Shown here: piece by piece, positions 1-11,655 of the stretch
Layout: each line of letters opens with the position of its first letter
Numbering within the stretch: position 1 is the first letter of the stretch
Source of the DNA: Babylonia areolata
Lineage: Eukaryota > Mollusca > Gastropoda > Neogastropoda > Buccinidae
DNA length: 64,000 bases
Reading direction: 5' to 3'
Assembly: GCF_041734735.1 (NCBI RefSeq)
Contig: NC_134907.1
Location: 5,243,010 to 5,307,009 of the forward strand
Notes under the pieces: model-generated
What the model was told of the DNA's origin: nothing
The model's database searches: none
What the model saw: only the letters and a program-made list of their open reading frames with translations
Made by a program: the position numbers and the translations under genes

Positions 1-565
1 AGTCATCCCCTCATATTAGTATCACTCCCTTCATGTTTTCATCACTCCTACCTTTCGTCAATTTCTCCTTTTTTTTTTTTCATTATGCCCATGACTCCTT
101 TTCTCTTCCTCTTGGTCTTCCTGCTCTATTAGCTGTTTGTAGCGGATTGTTATTCTGTTGTCCTATAAACTGCCCGTTCTGTTTACAGTGGATTGTTTTT
201 GTCCCAAAACGGATCCTATTCTGTTTATAATGGATTGTTATCCTGTAAACTGACTGCCCCCTTTGTCATGGATTGTATTGTGTTATGTACCATTTTATAT
301 GTTGTCGCCCCCCTTTTCTACCGTGCGTACTTCTTTGTCGATGGATGCCATTGTCTCTCTCTCACCTTCGTGTGTACATGTCAGAAATCTTTAATTGGTA
401 TTTGCTGCCCTGCCCTGCTTTTTGGTTGTATGTACCTAGCCGACATGATGCTTTCCACACTGTTCTACTCAACATTCCACAACCAGAGTGTATCTTTCTG
501 TCCTGACAAAAACATATTCTTTGTTGCTTCTGTTAGGCATGGCCAGCCAGGTTTATTTTCCAGAT

Positions 566-637
<72 letters not shown>

Positions 638-2230
638 TGAATATATATATGAATATATCAATACATGTAGAAGCCGATATATTATGTGCATGCCCTGACA
701 ATTGTATTTTGAATGCTTCTGGTTGGGTTCTTTGACCTGTGTTTTTTCTGTCATTCCAGTCCTTTGAAATAACCACAGTGGTCCCACTCCACACCCTTTC
801 TTTCAAATCCATGTCGTGTTTTTTGGGTTGTTTTTTTTTTTCCCCTGTATTTTTGTGGTTTTGAATGTGTAGAGTAGACAAGTGCCATCTCTTCTGTCTC
901 CATTGTTGTCTTTGTCATTGCTCCCTCCCAGTCCCCCACACACCCATCCCAGTATATTTTTTTTTAAACCCTTCAATAAATGTCCCTAATTGTACAGCTA
1001 ACCCCCAAATTGTAAGAATGACTTGGTTCAACACAAGGCAGTACTGAGCAATACCAGACAGCTCTGTACAGAGAGAGCCTGGCTTGTGCAACACATTAAG
1101 GCAGACCTTGAACAACAGTTGACCCCCATGGGCCACCCCCTTTCTCTTGAAACATTTTGTTCTCAACATTGTGTCATAATTGTGAGATGCCAAAACCTCC
1201 CCACAGAAGTTTAGGTGGTGATACTATGTGCAGACAGAGTGACCATCAGTTTTGTGGCCGACATATGCAGTGGTTTGTTTGGGGTAGAATGCACACCTGG
1301 TTTTTTTTGTTTTTTTTTTGTGAAGTGTGGTGAAATATTGGGAAGAAAATCCTGAAAGCAATAACAACCAACAAGAACTGTTTTGGGGGGGAATTTTTCT
1401 GTCGTTCATTTTTTCACTTCTGACTCTAGTCTTTGACTTGTGCAATAACTACTTTACACATGCTTTTTTTTTTCTTTTCCTTAACATGGTTTTACAGTAT
1501 TTTTAAAGGTATCTTGCATGTTCTTGTGTCACAATGGGAAAGAAAATTAGAATTAGTTTGGTGGGTAAAAAAAAAAAAAAAAGGGTGGTGGGGGTAAGAG
1601 TCAGCTTCTATACATTGATGTGCATGCACATGTTCAAGAGCACACTCACACACACGCACACAGAACAGTCAATTGTGAAATTTCATTAGAATGTGGATTT
1701 TGCTGCTGCTTTTTTTCTTTTCTTTTTTTTTTTAACATGTGCAGTTGCATGTTAAAGTCCAGTTTGCATTTATTTTAATTTCAACATTTTCTGACACATA
1801 CAAGCAAATATCTACATTCAGTTTCCAAATTACAGGGGAATCGATAACGCTGCAGGCATTGTTGCCCAAATGGTAATATCTAGTCCATCTCTATTTTTCT
1901 AGTCATTGCATTTTTTCCTCTCTATATAACGTAGACTGTGTTGTCCCTGTGTTGTAACAGTTTGAATTTGTGTCTCTGGAAATGTTGGACTCACTTTCAT
2001 ATCACTTTGAGATTATGTTTTCCCCTTTATTTCAATCATTTCCATGTTGTGCAATTTTGTCCCTGTTTTTTTTTAATGTTCTAAAACAAATTCAGTGGAG
2101 TTTCATATCTTGATTTTCTAGTCGTTGCGCGTTCTTGTCATGTTTTATTTCACTGTTGAAATTCCTGTCATAATTTCAATTCAGCAAGATGTAATCTTTT
2201 TGTCTGTTGAATAAAAGATTCATTTTTATC
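1..2230. other. Non-coding T-rich stretch, possible 3' UTR of an upstream gene
   Basis: No convincing coding potential on either strand; the open frames are short and run through microsatellite and T-rich sequence. Long T tracts and an AATAAA hexamer near 2208 on the plus strand would suit the 3' UTR and polyadenylation region of a plus-strand gene starting left of the window. This is inference only. It could equally be intergenic DNA. Confidence 0.25.
563..631. repeat. (TG)n(TA)n compound microsatellite
   Basis: About 25 bases of alternating TG pass directly into about 40 bases of alternating TA. The open frames crossing it on both strands are products of the repeat. Confidence 0.95.
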
Positions 2231-2401
2231 ACATTCGTTTCAAATGAATGAAATAATATATGGTTGCATGGGAGTGGGTATGTATACAAAATGTGTGTGT
2301 GTAATTGTTTGTGCACCATGCCACAACTGACTTGAACAAGCATATCATTAAACCGGTAAGCCATTTCTGATGAGTAAATATATCATAAATAACGTATGTA
2401 T

Positions 2402-2580
2402 TCACACACACACACATGCACAAACATACACATCCATTTTTTTTTTAAACTCAAAATCGCACACACACACACACATTGAAACACAGAATCACACACACAC
2501 ACACACACTCAAAGGCACAAACATGCACATTTGTTGTTTTTTTAACTCAAAATCACACACACACTGAAACACAGAATCAC
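2402..2580. repeat. Clustered CA microsatellites
   Basis: Three CA runs separated by short words ending in 'aactcaaaatc' plus more CA. The spacer words recur, so the cluster looks like a local tandem duplication of CA-plus-spacer units. Confidence 0.85.
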
Positions 2581-2610
2581 ATCTTAACAAACCACATAGG
2601 CACCACTACA

Positions 2611-3806
2611 TACACCACTCCTGTCGTCAGATGTATACACCACTCCTGTCACCACTCCTGTCAGATGTATACACCACTCCTGTCATCACTCCTGTCGTCA
2701 GATGTATACACCACTCCTGTCATCAGATGTATACACCACTCCTGTCATCACTCCTGTCAGATGTATACACCACTCCTGTCATCACTCCTGTCGTCAGATG
2801 TATACACCACTCCTGTCATCACTCCTGTCGTCAGATGTATACACCACTCCTGTCATCAGATGTATACACCACTCCTGTCATCACTCCGGTAGTCAGATGT
2901 ATACACCACTCCTGTCGTCAGATGTATACACCACTCCTGTCATCACTCCTGTCGTCAGATGTATACACCACTCCTGTCATCACTCCCGTCGTCAGATGTA
3001 TACACCACTCCTGTCACCACTCCTGTCATCAGATGTATACACCACTCCTGTCATCAGATGTATACACCACTCGTGTCGTCAGATGTATACACAGCTCCTG
3101 TCATCAGATGTATACATCACTCCTGTCATCACTCCTGTCGTCAGATGTATACATCACTCCTGTCACCACTCCTGTCATCAGATGTATACACCACTCCTGT
3201 CACCACTCCTGTCATCAGATGTATACACCACTCGTGTCGTCAGATGTATACACAGCTCCTGTCATCAGATGTATACATCACTCCTGTCATCACTCCTGTC
3301 GTCAGATGTATACATCACTCCTGTCATCACTCCTGTCGTCAGATGTATACACCACTCCTGTCATCACTCCTGTCATCAGATGTATACACCACTCCTGTCA
3401 TCACTCCTGTCGTCAGATGTATACACCACTCTGGTCATCAGATGTATACACCACTCATGTCATCACTCCTGTCATCAGATGTATACACCACTCCTGTCAT
3501 CAGATGTATACACCACTCCTGTCATAACTCCTGTCGTCAGATGTATACACCACTCCTGTCATCAGATGTATACACCCTCCTGTCATCACTCACTGTCATC
3601 AGATGTATACATCACTCCTGTCATCACTCCTGTCGTCAGATGTATACACCACTCTGCATCACTCCTGTCATCAGATGTATACACACTCCTGTCCATCACT
3701 CCTGTCGTCAGATGTATACACCACTCCTGCCATCACTCCTGTCATCAGATGTATACACCCTCCTGTCATCAGATGTATACACACCCTGTCATCAGATATA
3801 CATCAC
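2611..3806. repeat. Minisatellite, left block (25-bp and 12-bp modules)
   Basis: Two modules alternate: a 25-bp module containing CAGATGTATACACCACTCC and a 12-bp module ATCACTCCTGTC, giving 37-bp or 25-bp steps. The common variants are GTCAG/ATCAG and CACTCC/CACTCG. Since 37 and 25 are both 1 modulo 3, long open frames appear in all frames; they are not genes. The last ~250 bp are irregular, with small deletions absent from the rest. Confidence 0.97.
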
Positions 3807-4317
3807 AGCGTCTCACTGTAGTAGAGTAAACACCCACTCCTGCTTCATAGACTTGCTATCAACAAACGTGACAGGCAACATGTAATTACCTCACCCACAG
3901 AGAAAACACTCGTTATCAATTATTCATTTTCTCACTGTTGTCAATGTATAATACGAACATCCTTCACAAATCAATGCTTTCCAATTATAAAAAGTAAAAT
4001 AAAATAAATCAATTATACACCACTCCGATGTCATCACTCGATGTGCTCAATGTTAACTTTTCAACCTAATCAATAAATGTATGACCCAACAGGTTCATTG
4101 ACAAGAAGAGTATGACATACACTCCGTTTTAATGTATAACAAAAATGTGAAGAATTCATCATACGTCAGATGTACTTCAGACCACTTCGTGCACTTTCAT
4201 CCTGATCATAGATGATAAAACACTGAGTGCTCATCAATTGTCATATCAGATGATAACACAGTTGCTGGATCAACCTATCTATTCTAAGATGATATCACCA
4301 CTGCTGCCATCACTCCT
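3807..4317. other. Blended segment between the two minisatellite blocks
   Basis: This stretch follows the unique sequence at about 5740-6350 in order, but is laced with words from the minisatellite unit. Shared landmarks include the ACCTCACCCAC, CACAAATCAATGC, AAAAAGTAAAATAAAATAAATC and AATAAATG words. Repeat words such as TATACACCACTCC are spliced between them. It looks like a hybrid consensus of repeat and right flank, or else a badly eroded duplication. Confidence 0.6.
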
Positions 4318-5735
4318 TGCTCAGATGTATACACCAAATTCTGTCATCAGATGTATACACCACTCGTGTCATCACTCCTGTCGTCAGATGTATACACCAC
4401 TCGTGTCATCACTCTGTCATCAGATGTATACACCGCTCCTGTCATCAGATGTATACACCACTCGTGTCATCACTCCTGTCATCAGATGTATACACCGCTC
4501 CTGTCATCAGATGTATACACCACTCCTGTCATCAGATGTATACACCACTCGTGTCATCACTCCTGTCGTCAGATGTATACACCACTCGTGTCATCACTCC
4601 TGTCATCAGATGTATACACCGCTCCTGTCATCAGATGTATACACCACTCGTGTCATCACTCCTGTCATCAGATGTATACACCACTCCTGTCATCACTCCT
4701 GTCATCAGATGTATACACCACTCCTGTCATCACTCCTGTCATCAGATGTATACACCACTCCTGTCATCAGATGTATACACCACTCCTGTCATCAGATGTA
4801 TACACCGCTCCTGTCATCAGATGTATACACAGCTCCTGTCATCAGATGTATACATCACTCCTGTCATCACTCCTGTCGTCAGATGTATACACCACTCCTG
4901 TCATCACTCCTGTAGTCAGATGTATACACCACTCCTGTCATCACTCCTGTCATCAGATGTATACACCACTCCTGCCATCACTCCTGTCGTCAGATGTATA
5001 CACCACTCCTGTCATCAGATGTATACATCACTCCTGTCATCACTCCTGTCGTCAGATGTATACACCACTCCTGTCATCACTCCTGTCATCAGATGTATAC
5101 ACCACTCGTGTCATCACTCCTGTCGTCAGATGTATACACCACTCCTGTCATCAGATGTATACACCACTCGTGTCATCACTCCTGTCGTCAGATGCATACA
5201 CCACTCGTGTCATCACTCCTGTCATCAGATGTATACATCACTCCTGTCATCACTCCTGTCATCAGATGTATACACCACTCGTGTCATCACTCCTGTCATC
5301 AGATGTATACATCACTCCTGTCATCACTCCTGTCGTCAGATGTATACACCACTCCTGTCATCACTCCTGTCGTCAGATGTATACACCACTCCTGTCATCA
5401 CTCCTGTAGTCAGATGTATACACCACTCCTGTCATCACTCCTGTCATCAGATGTATACACCACTCGTGTCATCACTCCTGTCATCAGATGTATACATCAC
5501 TCCTGTCATCACTCCTGTCGTCAGATGTATACACCACTCCTGTCATCACTCCTGTCATCAGATGTATACACCGCTCCTGTCATCAGATGTATACACCACT
5601 CCTGTCGTCAGATGTATACACCACTCCTGTCATCACTCCTGTCGTCAGATGTATACACCACTCCTGCCATCACTCCTGTCGTCAGATGTATACACCACTC
5701 CTGTCATCAGATGTATACACCACTCCTGTCATCAG
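4318..5735. repeat. Minisatellite, right block (same 25/12-bp modules)
   Basis: Same modules as the block at 2611, but cleaner and with more GTGTC and CCGCTCC variants. It ends abruptly in unique sequence at about 5735 (CATCAGCAAATTAC). Confidence 0.97.
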
Positions 5736-6238
5736 CAAATTACATCACGAAAGCAGAGTTTTACGAACTAAAGAGAGAGAGAGAGAAACACCCAAAAAAA
5801 CACTGCTTCAGGACGGGTAGAGCTTGACATGAGTCAAGGGAGGCAAGCGTCATAGGGGCAAAACATGGTGAATTTTTTGTTGTTTTTTTAACCTCACCCA
5901 CCAAAAAGAGAAAGAGAAACACTGTATATCAAATTATTTTATTTTCTCAACTGTTGTAACAAAATGTGATAAATAGGCGAGACATTATCCATTCACAAAT
6001 CAATGCATTTCCCAAATTATAAAAAGTAAAATAAAATAAATCAATTCATTCACATCCACTCCAGGAAAACTTGCCACTGAATGCTGCTGCCACTTACTTT
6101 TTTTTTCAAACCTAATAAATAAATGAATGACCCAAAACAGGTATTTGAACAAAGAAAGAAGTAAATGAATCAATAAATGATTTTTTTTTTTTTATTATAA
6201 AGAATGAAGATGTTGAAGAAATTCATCAAAATAAACAT
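5736..6238. other. A/T-rich unique flank, no gene seen
   Basis: A-rich sequence with several AATAAA words and no coding potential. It is the apparent source of the blended segment at 3807-4317. Confidence 0.6.
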
Positions 6239-7253
6239 AACAAGAGGTAAAGCCTTCAAGACTCACTTGTGCTCCGCACTTTATCCAGTGAAGGAATCAT
6301 GAGGAGAAAAAAAAGAGTTAAAAAAAAATCACTGAAAAGTGCTCTATCAAATATGATACATAAAATAAGCTTGGGAGAAAAAAGGAAAAAAAGAAGAAAT
6401 AAAAAGAAGGTATGCGAGTGGGATCGAACCATGCATGTTTAGTTCTGAAGCAAGCAGACTAATCCCCACTGCTGCCGCGCATCTGACGTCATTTGACTAA
6501 ATTTAATACTTAAAGCAATGTTGATGTTTTCTTATTCGTGCGATAAACAGATGTGGTTGTAGTTGTAGTGGATGTAATAACCCCGTTTAAATCATGTTTT
6601 TTTGTGTTTTATCATATCTCAATTATTCTTTTATTTCAGCGGTAAGGAGACTTTGCTATCCCTTCAAGCACAAAGCAACACATGGTAGATCTCTAGATCT
6701 GCACAAACTGGTCCACAAAGGGCTGAAAGAAATGATCGATTCAATTTTTCTTTTATGTTCATTCCAGTTAATTCAGTGTCCACTTCACAATATTTATATG
6801 CAGTAAACACGTTGATGGTATAGTTAGTATTACTGTATGTGTTCTGTCCAGAATTTGTGTTTCTTTCCTTTTAACTGTGAACAAGAAAAATGAGGTCATG
6901 TCTTCGAAAACAACCTACCTGCTGGTAGGCCTAACTCAGTGGGAAGTGGTTTTTAGAATTTTCAGATTTCGGAACAGACCTCAACGAAATAAACCGTTAA
7001 TGTTTTGGAAAAAACGGCTTAATTCGGGAGACTTACAACCTGTTATTGGTATGACTGTCAAGATTTTTTTTCATACAATGTTTAAGTCAAATCTGGTATT
7101 TGCAGACAAAGTATTTCCAGAGAACATGGCAATGTTAAAGTTTACCTTGGACACACACACACACACACAGACACAGACACACACACAGACACACACACAG
7201 ACAACCAAACACCGGGTTAAAACATAGACTCACTTTGTTTACACAAGTGAGTC
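6239..7253 (+). mobile_element. Dispersed repeat of the GACTCACTTGTG family, copy A
   Basis: The left end has AACAAGAGG followed by GACTCACTTGTG (6260-6271); the right end has CACAAGTGAGTC (7242-7253), its exact inverse complement, then an A-run. A subterminal GACTCACTTTGTTTACAC makes the right end hairpin-like. At about 6420-6490 the minus strand reads as a tRNA-like module with A-box and B-box (GGTTCGATCCC). A CA/CAGA microsatellite lies just inside the right end. There is no transposase, so this is non-autonomous. TIR ends suggest a DNA transposon, but the constant A-tail and tRNA module also fit a composite retroposon. Confidence 0.7.
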
Positions 7254-7430
7254 AAAAAAGAAATAAAGGAATGGGAATTGTAAACAATGTCATTGCCATG
7301 AGGTCTGATAATAATCACAACTGATTGCATCACTCTGAATTCTGCAGAATGTGAATTAATAAAATAAAAATAAAAAGACATCAAAATAATTACACAAGCA
7401 TTTCAACAGAACACACATTCTATAACTCTC

Positions 7431-7470
<40 letters not shown>

Positions 7471-8497
7471 AAAACTGTACATCTGTTTCACATATCTGCA
7501 CAACTTTTTTTTGTCTTTTTTTTGCCCCCCCCTCTTATTCTTTTTTTTCTTTTTTTAATTTTTTTTTCTATTTTTTAATTTTTTTTTTATAAATCAGAAC
7601 AATTTTGTGGCCCATTCTGGAATGTTTCACAATGTTTACAGCTGACAAGTTAACTGGCTGCCACCACACACATCAGAACTGTTTCCCTATCCCCCACCAT
7701 GTATATAGGGTTAAAGGTTAAAAGTCCCATGGCCCAATATGGACATAGGGGCAGTAATTCATATTCACTGCATCTGGTGCTCTGCACGGGACGGCACATG
7801 TATGTGTATGTGTGTGTCTGTGTGTGTATGAATGTATGTAAGTGTGTATGCATATGCATGTGCGTGCGCGCACGCGTGCGTGCACGTGTGTGTGTGTGTG
7901 TGTGTGCGCTGCTGAATTCAGATTTAGCACAAGGTATATGTATACATTCAATGGTGAGATTACACAGAAACCAAACAAACCACAACCAACAGCAGTCTCA
8001 AACAAAGAAATTGCTGAATAAAAAAAGCTGAGTGCAGACAAGACTGAAAGAATGTCACAAATGTATTGTACTTCCCACAGGCTGGATGTTTGACATTTAC
8101 TGCCTTTGTGCCATAATGGTGGAAAATCAGTTTCTCATCTTCACAGTGGATCATAACCAACAACCAGCTGTGCAGCCAAAGGAGAACCAATGCCTCCATT
8201 CATACACATGTGTATACTGGAAAGATTCATTTCAAACTATTTTGAATGTCAAGAAGAAAACATTAATACATACACACACATGCACATGCATGCATACATT
8301 TGGAAGATTCATTTCAAACGCTTTTGTATATTTGTACATTATGGAGACATACATTCACCAGACTCTTGTGTCACACTTCTTATCAATAAAACAATACATA
8401 TATAACAACCTGGCACATGTTATGATATGTCAAAATGTGTCAACAATCTTCCAGTTCCCAGAGAGTAATGCTTTGTTCCTGTTCATATGTATCATCA

Positions 8498-8539
<42 letters not shown>

Positions 8540-8780
8540 ATCCCACACAATCATGACAATTGCAAGTCACAAGTTTACAATATGGATGTTTTACATATTT
8601 CTTAAATATCGTATTTTAACTATCATGTGTGCAATACAAGAAGTAAATTTATAATGATCAAGTTGTGGTACGGTTTCTTATTCTGGAATATTTTATCTTA
8701 ACCTTCAGTGCCAAGCATTATTTTGACTTGTGCTTCCTATTTACCGGGCAATTTTGGGTTGTGGAGGGTAGGGTAGGTAT
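7254..8780. other. Non-coding with CA/TG microsatellites
   Basis: Contains CA runs at about 7433-7468 and 8498-8534, a TG/GTGC tract at about 7799-7910, T-rich runs at 7500-7590, and a degraded SINE-like piece near 7695-7800 related to the one at 17700. No gene seen. Confidence 0.6.
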
Positions 8781-9649
8781 GGGTAATTGCGAACAGCGTG
8801 AAATTGCAAAAAATTCATATACCGCCCAACTTCGAAGCGTTCTTAACGGTTGCATTTTACAATTTAACGTCTCCTTCGACCTTTTCCAAATACTTTAATG
8901 AATATCCATTTCAAAGAACCAGCAAACGTCGACTATTTCTGGCTACTTCTGCGCTGTTTCTTCTCTTCACGCACCACTGCTGACCAAGCTTACAAATGTA
9001 CTCTCAAAATCCTAAAATCAAGGGAAGCAAGTTGTAGGACTTGAACTTTGACACAGTTTAGAATTGTTCATTTGATCGGATATGTTGAATGCGCGTTACT
9101 AGTGCTGGAAGAATTAAAGCAAGCATATTGGTGACAGATCAGAATGTCAGTTTTGACAGGAATCTGCAAAATAGTGTCATTTGCAATTAGACCATAGGAT
9201 ATTTTGACGTGAGTCTATTTGCGAACGATGCTGCACAGTTACTGAGCACTCTCAAAAGGCTGTGTTTGTGAGTAGTGTGGGGTGTGTGCGTTTAAATGTC
9301 TGTCTGTGTGTTTGTGTGCATGTGTGATCAAAACAAACAGTACAACAGTCTGGTGCAATGTTCCAATAATAAGTTGTGTCTAATGAGTTACAGTCCTGCT
9401 CCTGTTTTAATTGTCAACATGTACCCAAAGCCGTTGTTCACAATTAGACTTGCCCGTTCACATTTACACCCAGCTGCCATTTCAAACGTCGACAAAACGT
9501 TAAAAAGAATGAGCAGACAAAGCTTTCCTGGTGCAATCAGTCAGAGGAAGTCTTCAAAAGTAAAAGAACTATGTTTGACTGTCGCACATGTTATCTTTAC
9601 AGTACACATGTTGAGCTGGTCGCTATGACGGGATCGTTCGCAATTACCC
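8781..9649. mobile_element. 869-bp element with 14-bp perfect terminal inverted repeats
   Basis: GGGTAATTGCGAAC at 8781-8794 is exactly mirrored by GTTCGCAATTACCC at 9636-9649. Internal words such as TTTGCGAACGATG and TTGCAATTAGACC echo the ends. There is no transposase frame, so it would be a non-autonomous (MITE-like) DNA transposon. A clean target duplication is not obvious (TA-rich flanks), so the superfamily is not assigned. Confidence 0.55.
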
Positions 9650-9774
9650 TATTAACCAAAAATTCTAGCACATAAACTATTGCAAGAAAGTATTCATAAC
9701 CAATACTTTTTTGAAAGGAAAAGTTAGAATTTCACTTAACACAATGATTGTATATATACATGTTGTTTAACTGC

Positions 9775-10925
9775 ATCTCCTGCCTGTGCCATGCCCACCT
9801 ACCTGATGCTCACTTTCAGACATTATCAAACAGATCAACATTGTCCCTGTCCACCCTCAGTGCAGGGGGTGAGGGGGGAAAGCACTGTTCACAAGATTGC
9901 TTGCAGATGAGCTGTTTGATCACTGCAAGCATGCTTTTCTAAAACCATGCTGTACATATAATTCACAACTTGCATCAAACCGTTCATCCCCTCCACAACC
10001 CTCTCTGTCCCTCCCTACCCTGAATAAGTGAATGGTTTGTATTTGAGGTCAACTCTTGGTCAGTCACAGAGCTACCCTCTCTGTCCCTCCCTACCCTGAA
10101 TAAGTGAATGGTTTGTATTTGAGGTCAACTTTAGGTCAGTCACAGAGCTACCCTCTCTGTCCCTCCCTACCCTGAATAAGCGAATGGTTTGTATTTGAGG
10201 TCAACTTTAGGTCAGTCACAGAGCTACCCTCTCTGTCCCTCCCTACCCTGAATAAGTGAATGGTTTGTATTTGAGGTCAACTCTTGGTCAGTCAGCTACC
10301 CTCTCTGTCCCTCCCTACCCTGAATAAGCAAATGGTTTGTATTTGAGGTCAACTTTAGGTCAGTCACAGAGCTACCCTCTCTGTCCCTCCCTACCCTGAA
10401 TAAGTGAATGGTTTGTATTTGAGGTCAACTCTTGGTCAGTCACAGAGCTATACTGGACCTCCTGTTCTGCTTTCTCCCCTTTCCTGGCTTCATCTTATCT
10501 TCAACTACCCCCACCCTCCCTCCTCTCTGCAAATCATCATTCTCTCTTTCAGTCCTGCCAAGTGAACCATCCAACACGATTTTGTCACACCTAAACCTCA
10601 CTTCATCAACATCAGTAACCTGTACAGCTTCTGCAACACCTTGGATAGCAAAATCTCAATTTCTTTTGTTGTAACACATTGCTGTTTCAAGCCACTTGGG
10701 TAAGGTTGTGGTTCGTCTTCCACCAGTTTGAAAGAACTGTGAGGGGGGTACTGACAATAACATCTAGAAATTATCGCACAGAGAAAGATTGGCTGTTGCT
10801 TCTCTCAGATAATCATAGAAGACATACTGAGGATGCTGACAGTTGGCTACAGGAACACATCAACTTTGAAACAGAACTGTGAAATATCCTGAAATGATGC
10901 TGATGTATATATACATCATGGGGCA
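9775..10925 (+). repeat. Diverged dispersed repeat, copy 1, swollen by a minisatellite
   Basis: The outer parts match 23135-23735 with heavy divergence. Shared landmarks are CTGTGCC...TGATGCTCACTTTC near the start and CAACTTTGAAA.AGAA...GATG.TGATGT near the end. No coding sequence or clear termini, so the class is unknown. Copy 1 contains a tandem array (9999-10449) absent from copy 2. Confidence 0.5.
9999..10449. repeat. Minisatellite, 76-bp unit, about six copies
   Basis: Each unit starts CTCTCTGTCCCTCCC, runs through GAATAAGTGAATGG and TTTGAGGTCAACT, and ends CAGTCACAGAGCTAC. One unit is shortened by 5 bp (lacks ACAGA). Units differ by only a few bases. Confidence 0.95.
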
Positions 10926-10947
10926 AATAAGGATACATTTTTCATGA

Positions 10948-10961
10948 TATATATATATATA

Positions 10962-11029
<68 letters not shown>

Positions 11030-11178
11030 TCATGGTGCACTGTATAGGTTAATGTACATGTCATTTTAGAATATATCTCTTTTACTGCATATTGCAATAT
11101 CTTATTCAAGAACAAAACCTGCCATTTATGATGATTTTATAGAAACATTTCTTTTTTTGAAATTCTGTTTCTTAAAAA

Positions 11179-11221
<43 letters not shown>
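10948..11221. repeat. TA/TG/CA microsatellites
   Basis: Alternating TA with an internal TGTGTG and terminal CA lies at about 10949-11029. A pure TG run of about 38 bases lies at about 11182-11220, just beyond the CFAP410 3' end. Confidence 0.9.
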
Positions 11222-11371
11222 AGGGGTAGGGGTTTGGAGATGTGTGTGGAAAAAGAAGCCATGTTGTGTGTGTGCTGGACACGGCTGTGGGCTGAGATAT
11301 TGTGTCAGGTGAATGACGAGCCTGTTGATGCACAATTAATTTCCAAATGGATGAATAAAGATGTACTGTAC

Positions 11372-11377
11372 TTTATT
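11372..11377 (-). promoter_or_regulatory. Candidate polyadenylation signal of CFAP410
   Basis: The minus strand reads AATAAA here, about 175 bases downstream of the CFAP410 stop codon. Position and strand suit a short 3' UTR. Supported by sequence only. Confidence 0.5.
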
Positions 11378-11550
11378 ATTGCCTTGAGAAATAGCAGTCA
11401 AAAGCCTTCATATATTCCTACAGAAACAAAAATCATACATGACGTACACACATCATCTTTGATCCAAACCATGATACCTGTCCCACACCTATGGCTCCAT
11501 GACTCATCGAAGGGACGATAGTATTGCGTAGAGGAGGTGAGAGGTGGGGG

Positions 11551-11655
11551 TCACATGTTCTCCAACCTGTTCTGCACAGCGCTGTGGATGGTTTCCAGAC
11601 TGTCCCTGTCCAGCTCTCGCACCAGCAGCAGCACGGACTGCAGGATGTTGGCGTT
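11551..11655 (-). CDS. CFAP410: CFAP410 exon 6 (terminal)
   Basis: Encodes [20 protein letters not shown] then [14 protein letters not shown] and a TGA stop at 11553-11551. It matches human [20 protein letters not shown]. Acceptor TTTTTGTGTGTTGGCAG. The strong C-terminal match confirms that the gene ends inside the window. Confidence 0.93.
   Translation of the reverse strand, partial: NANILQSVLLLVRELDRDSLETIHSAVQNRLENM

Noticed and set aside
2631-5771. Long overlapping open frames (up to 484 codons) with Cys/His-rich repeats
   Set aside because: They are present in all three plus frames of a 25/12-bp minisatellite whose unit lacks stop codons. No starts, splice signals or conservation; pure repeat artefact.
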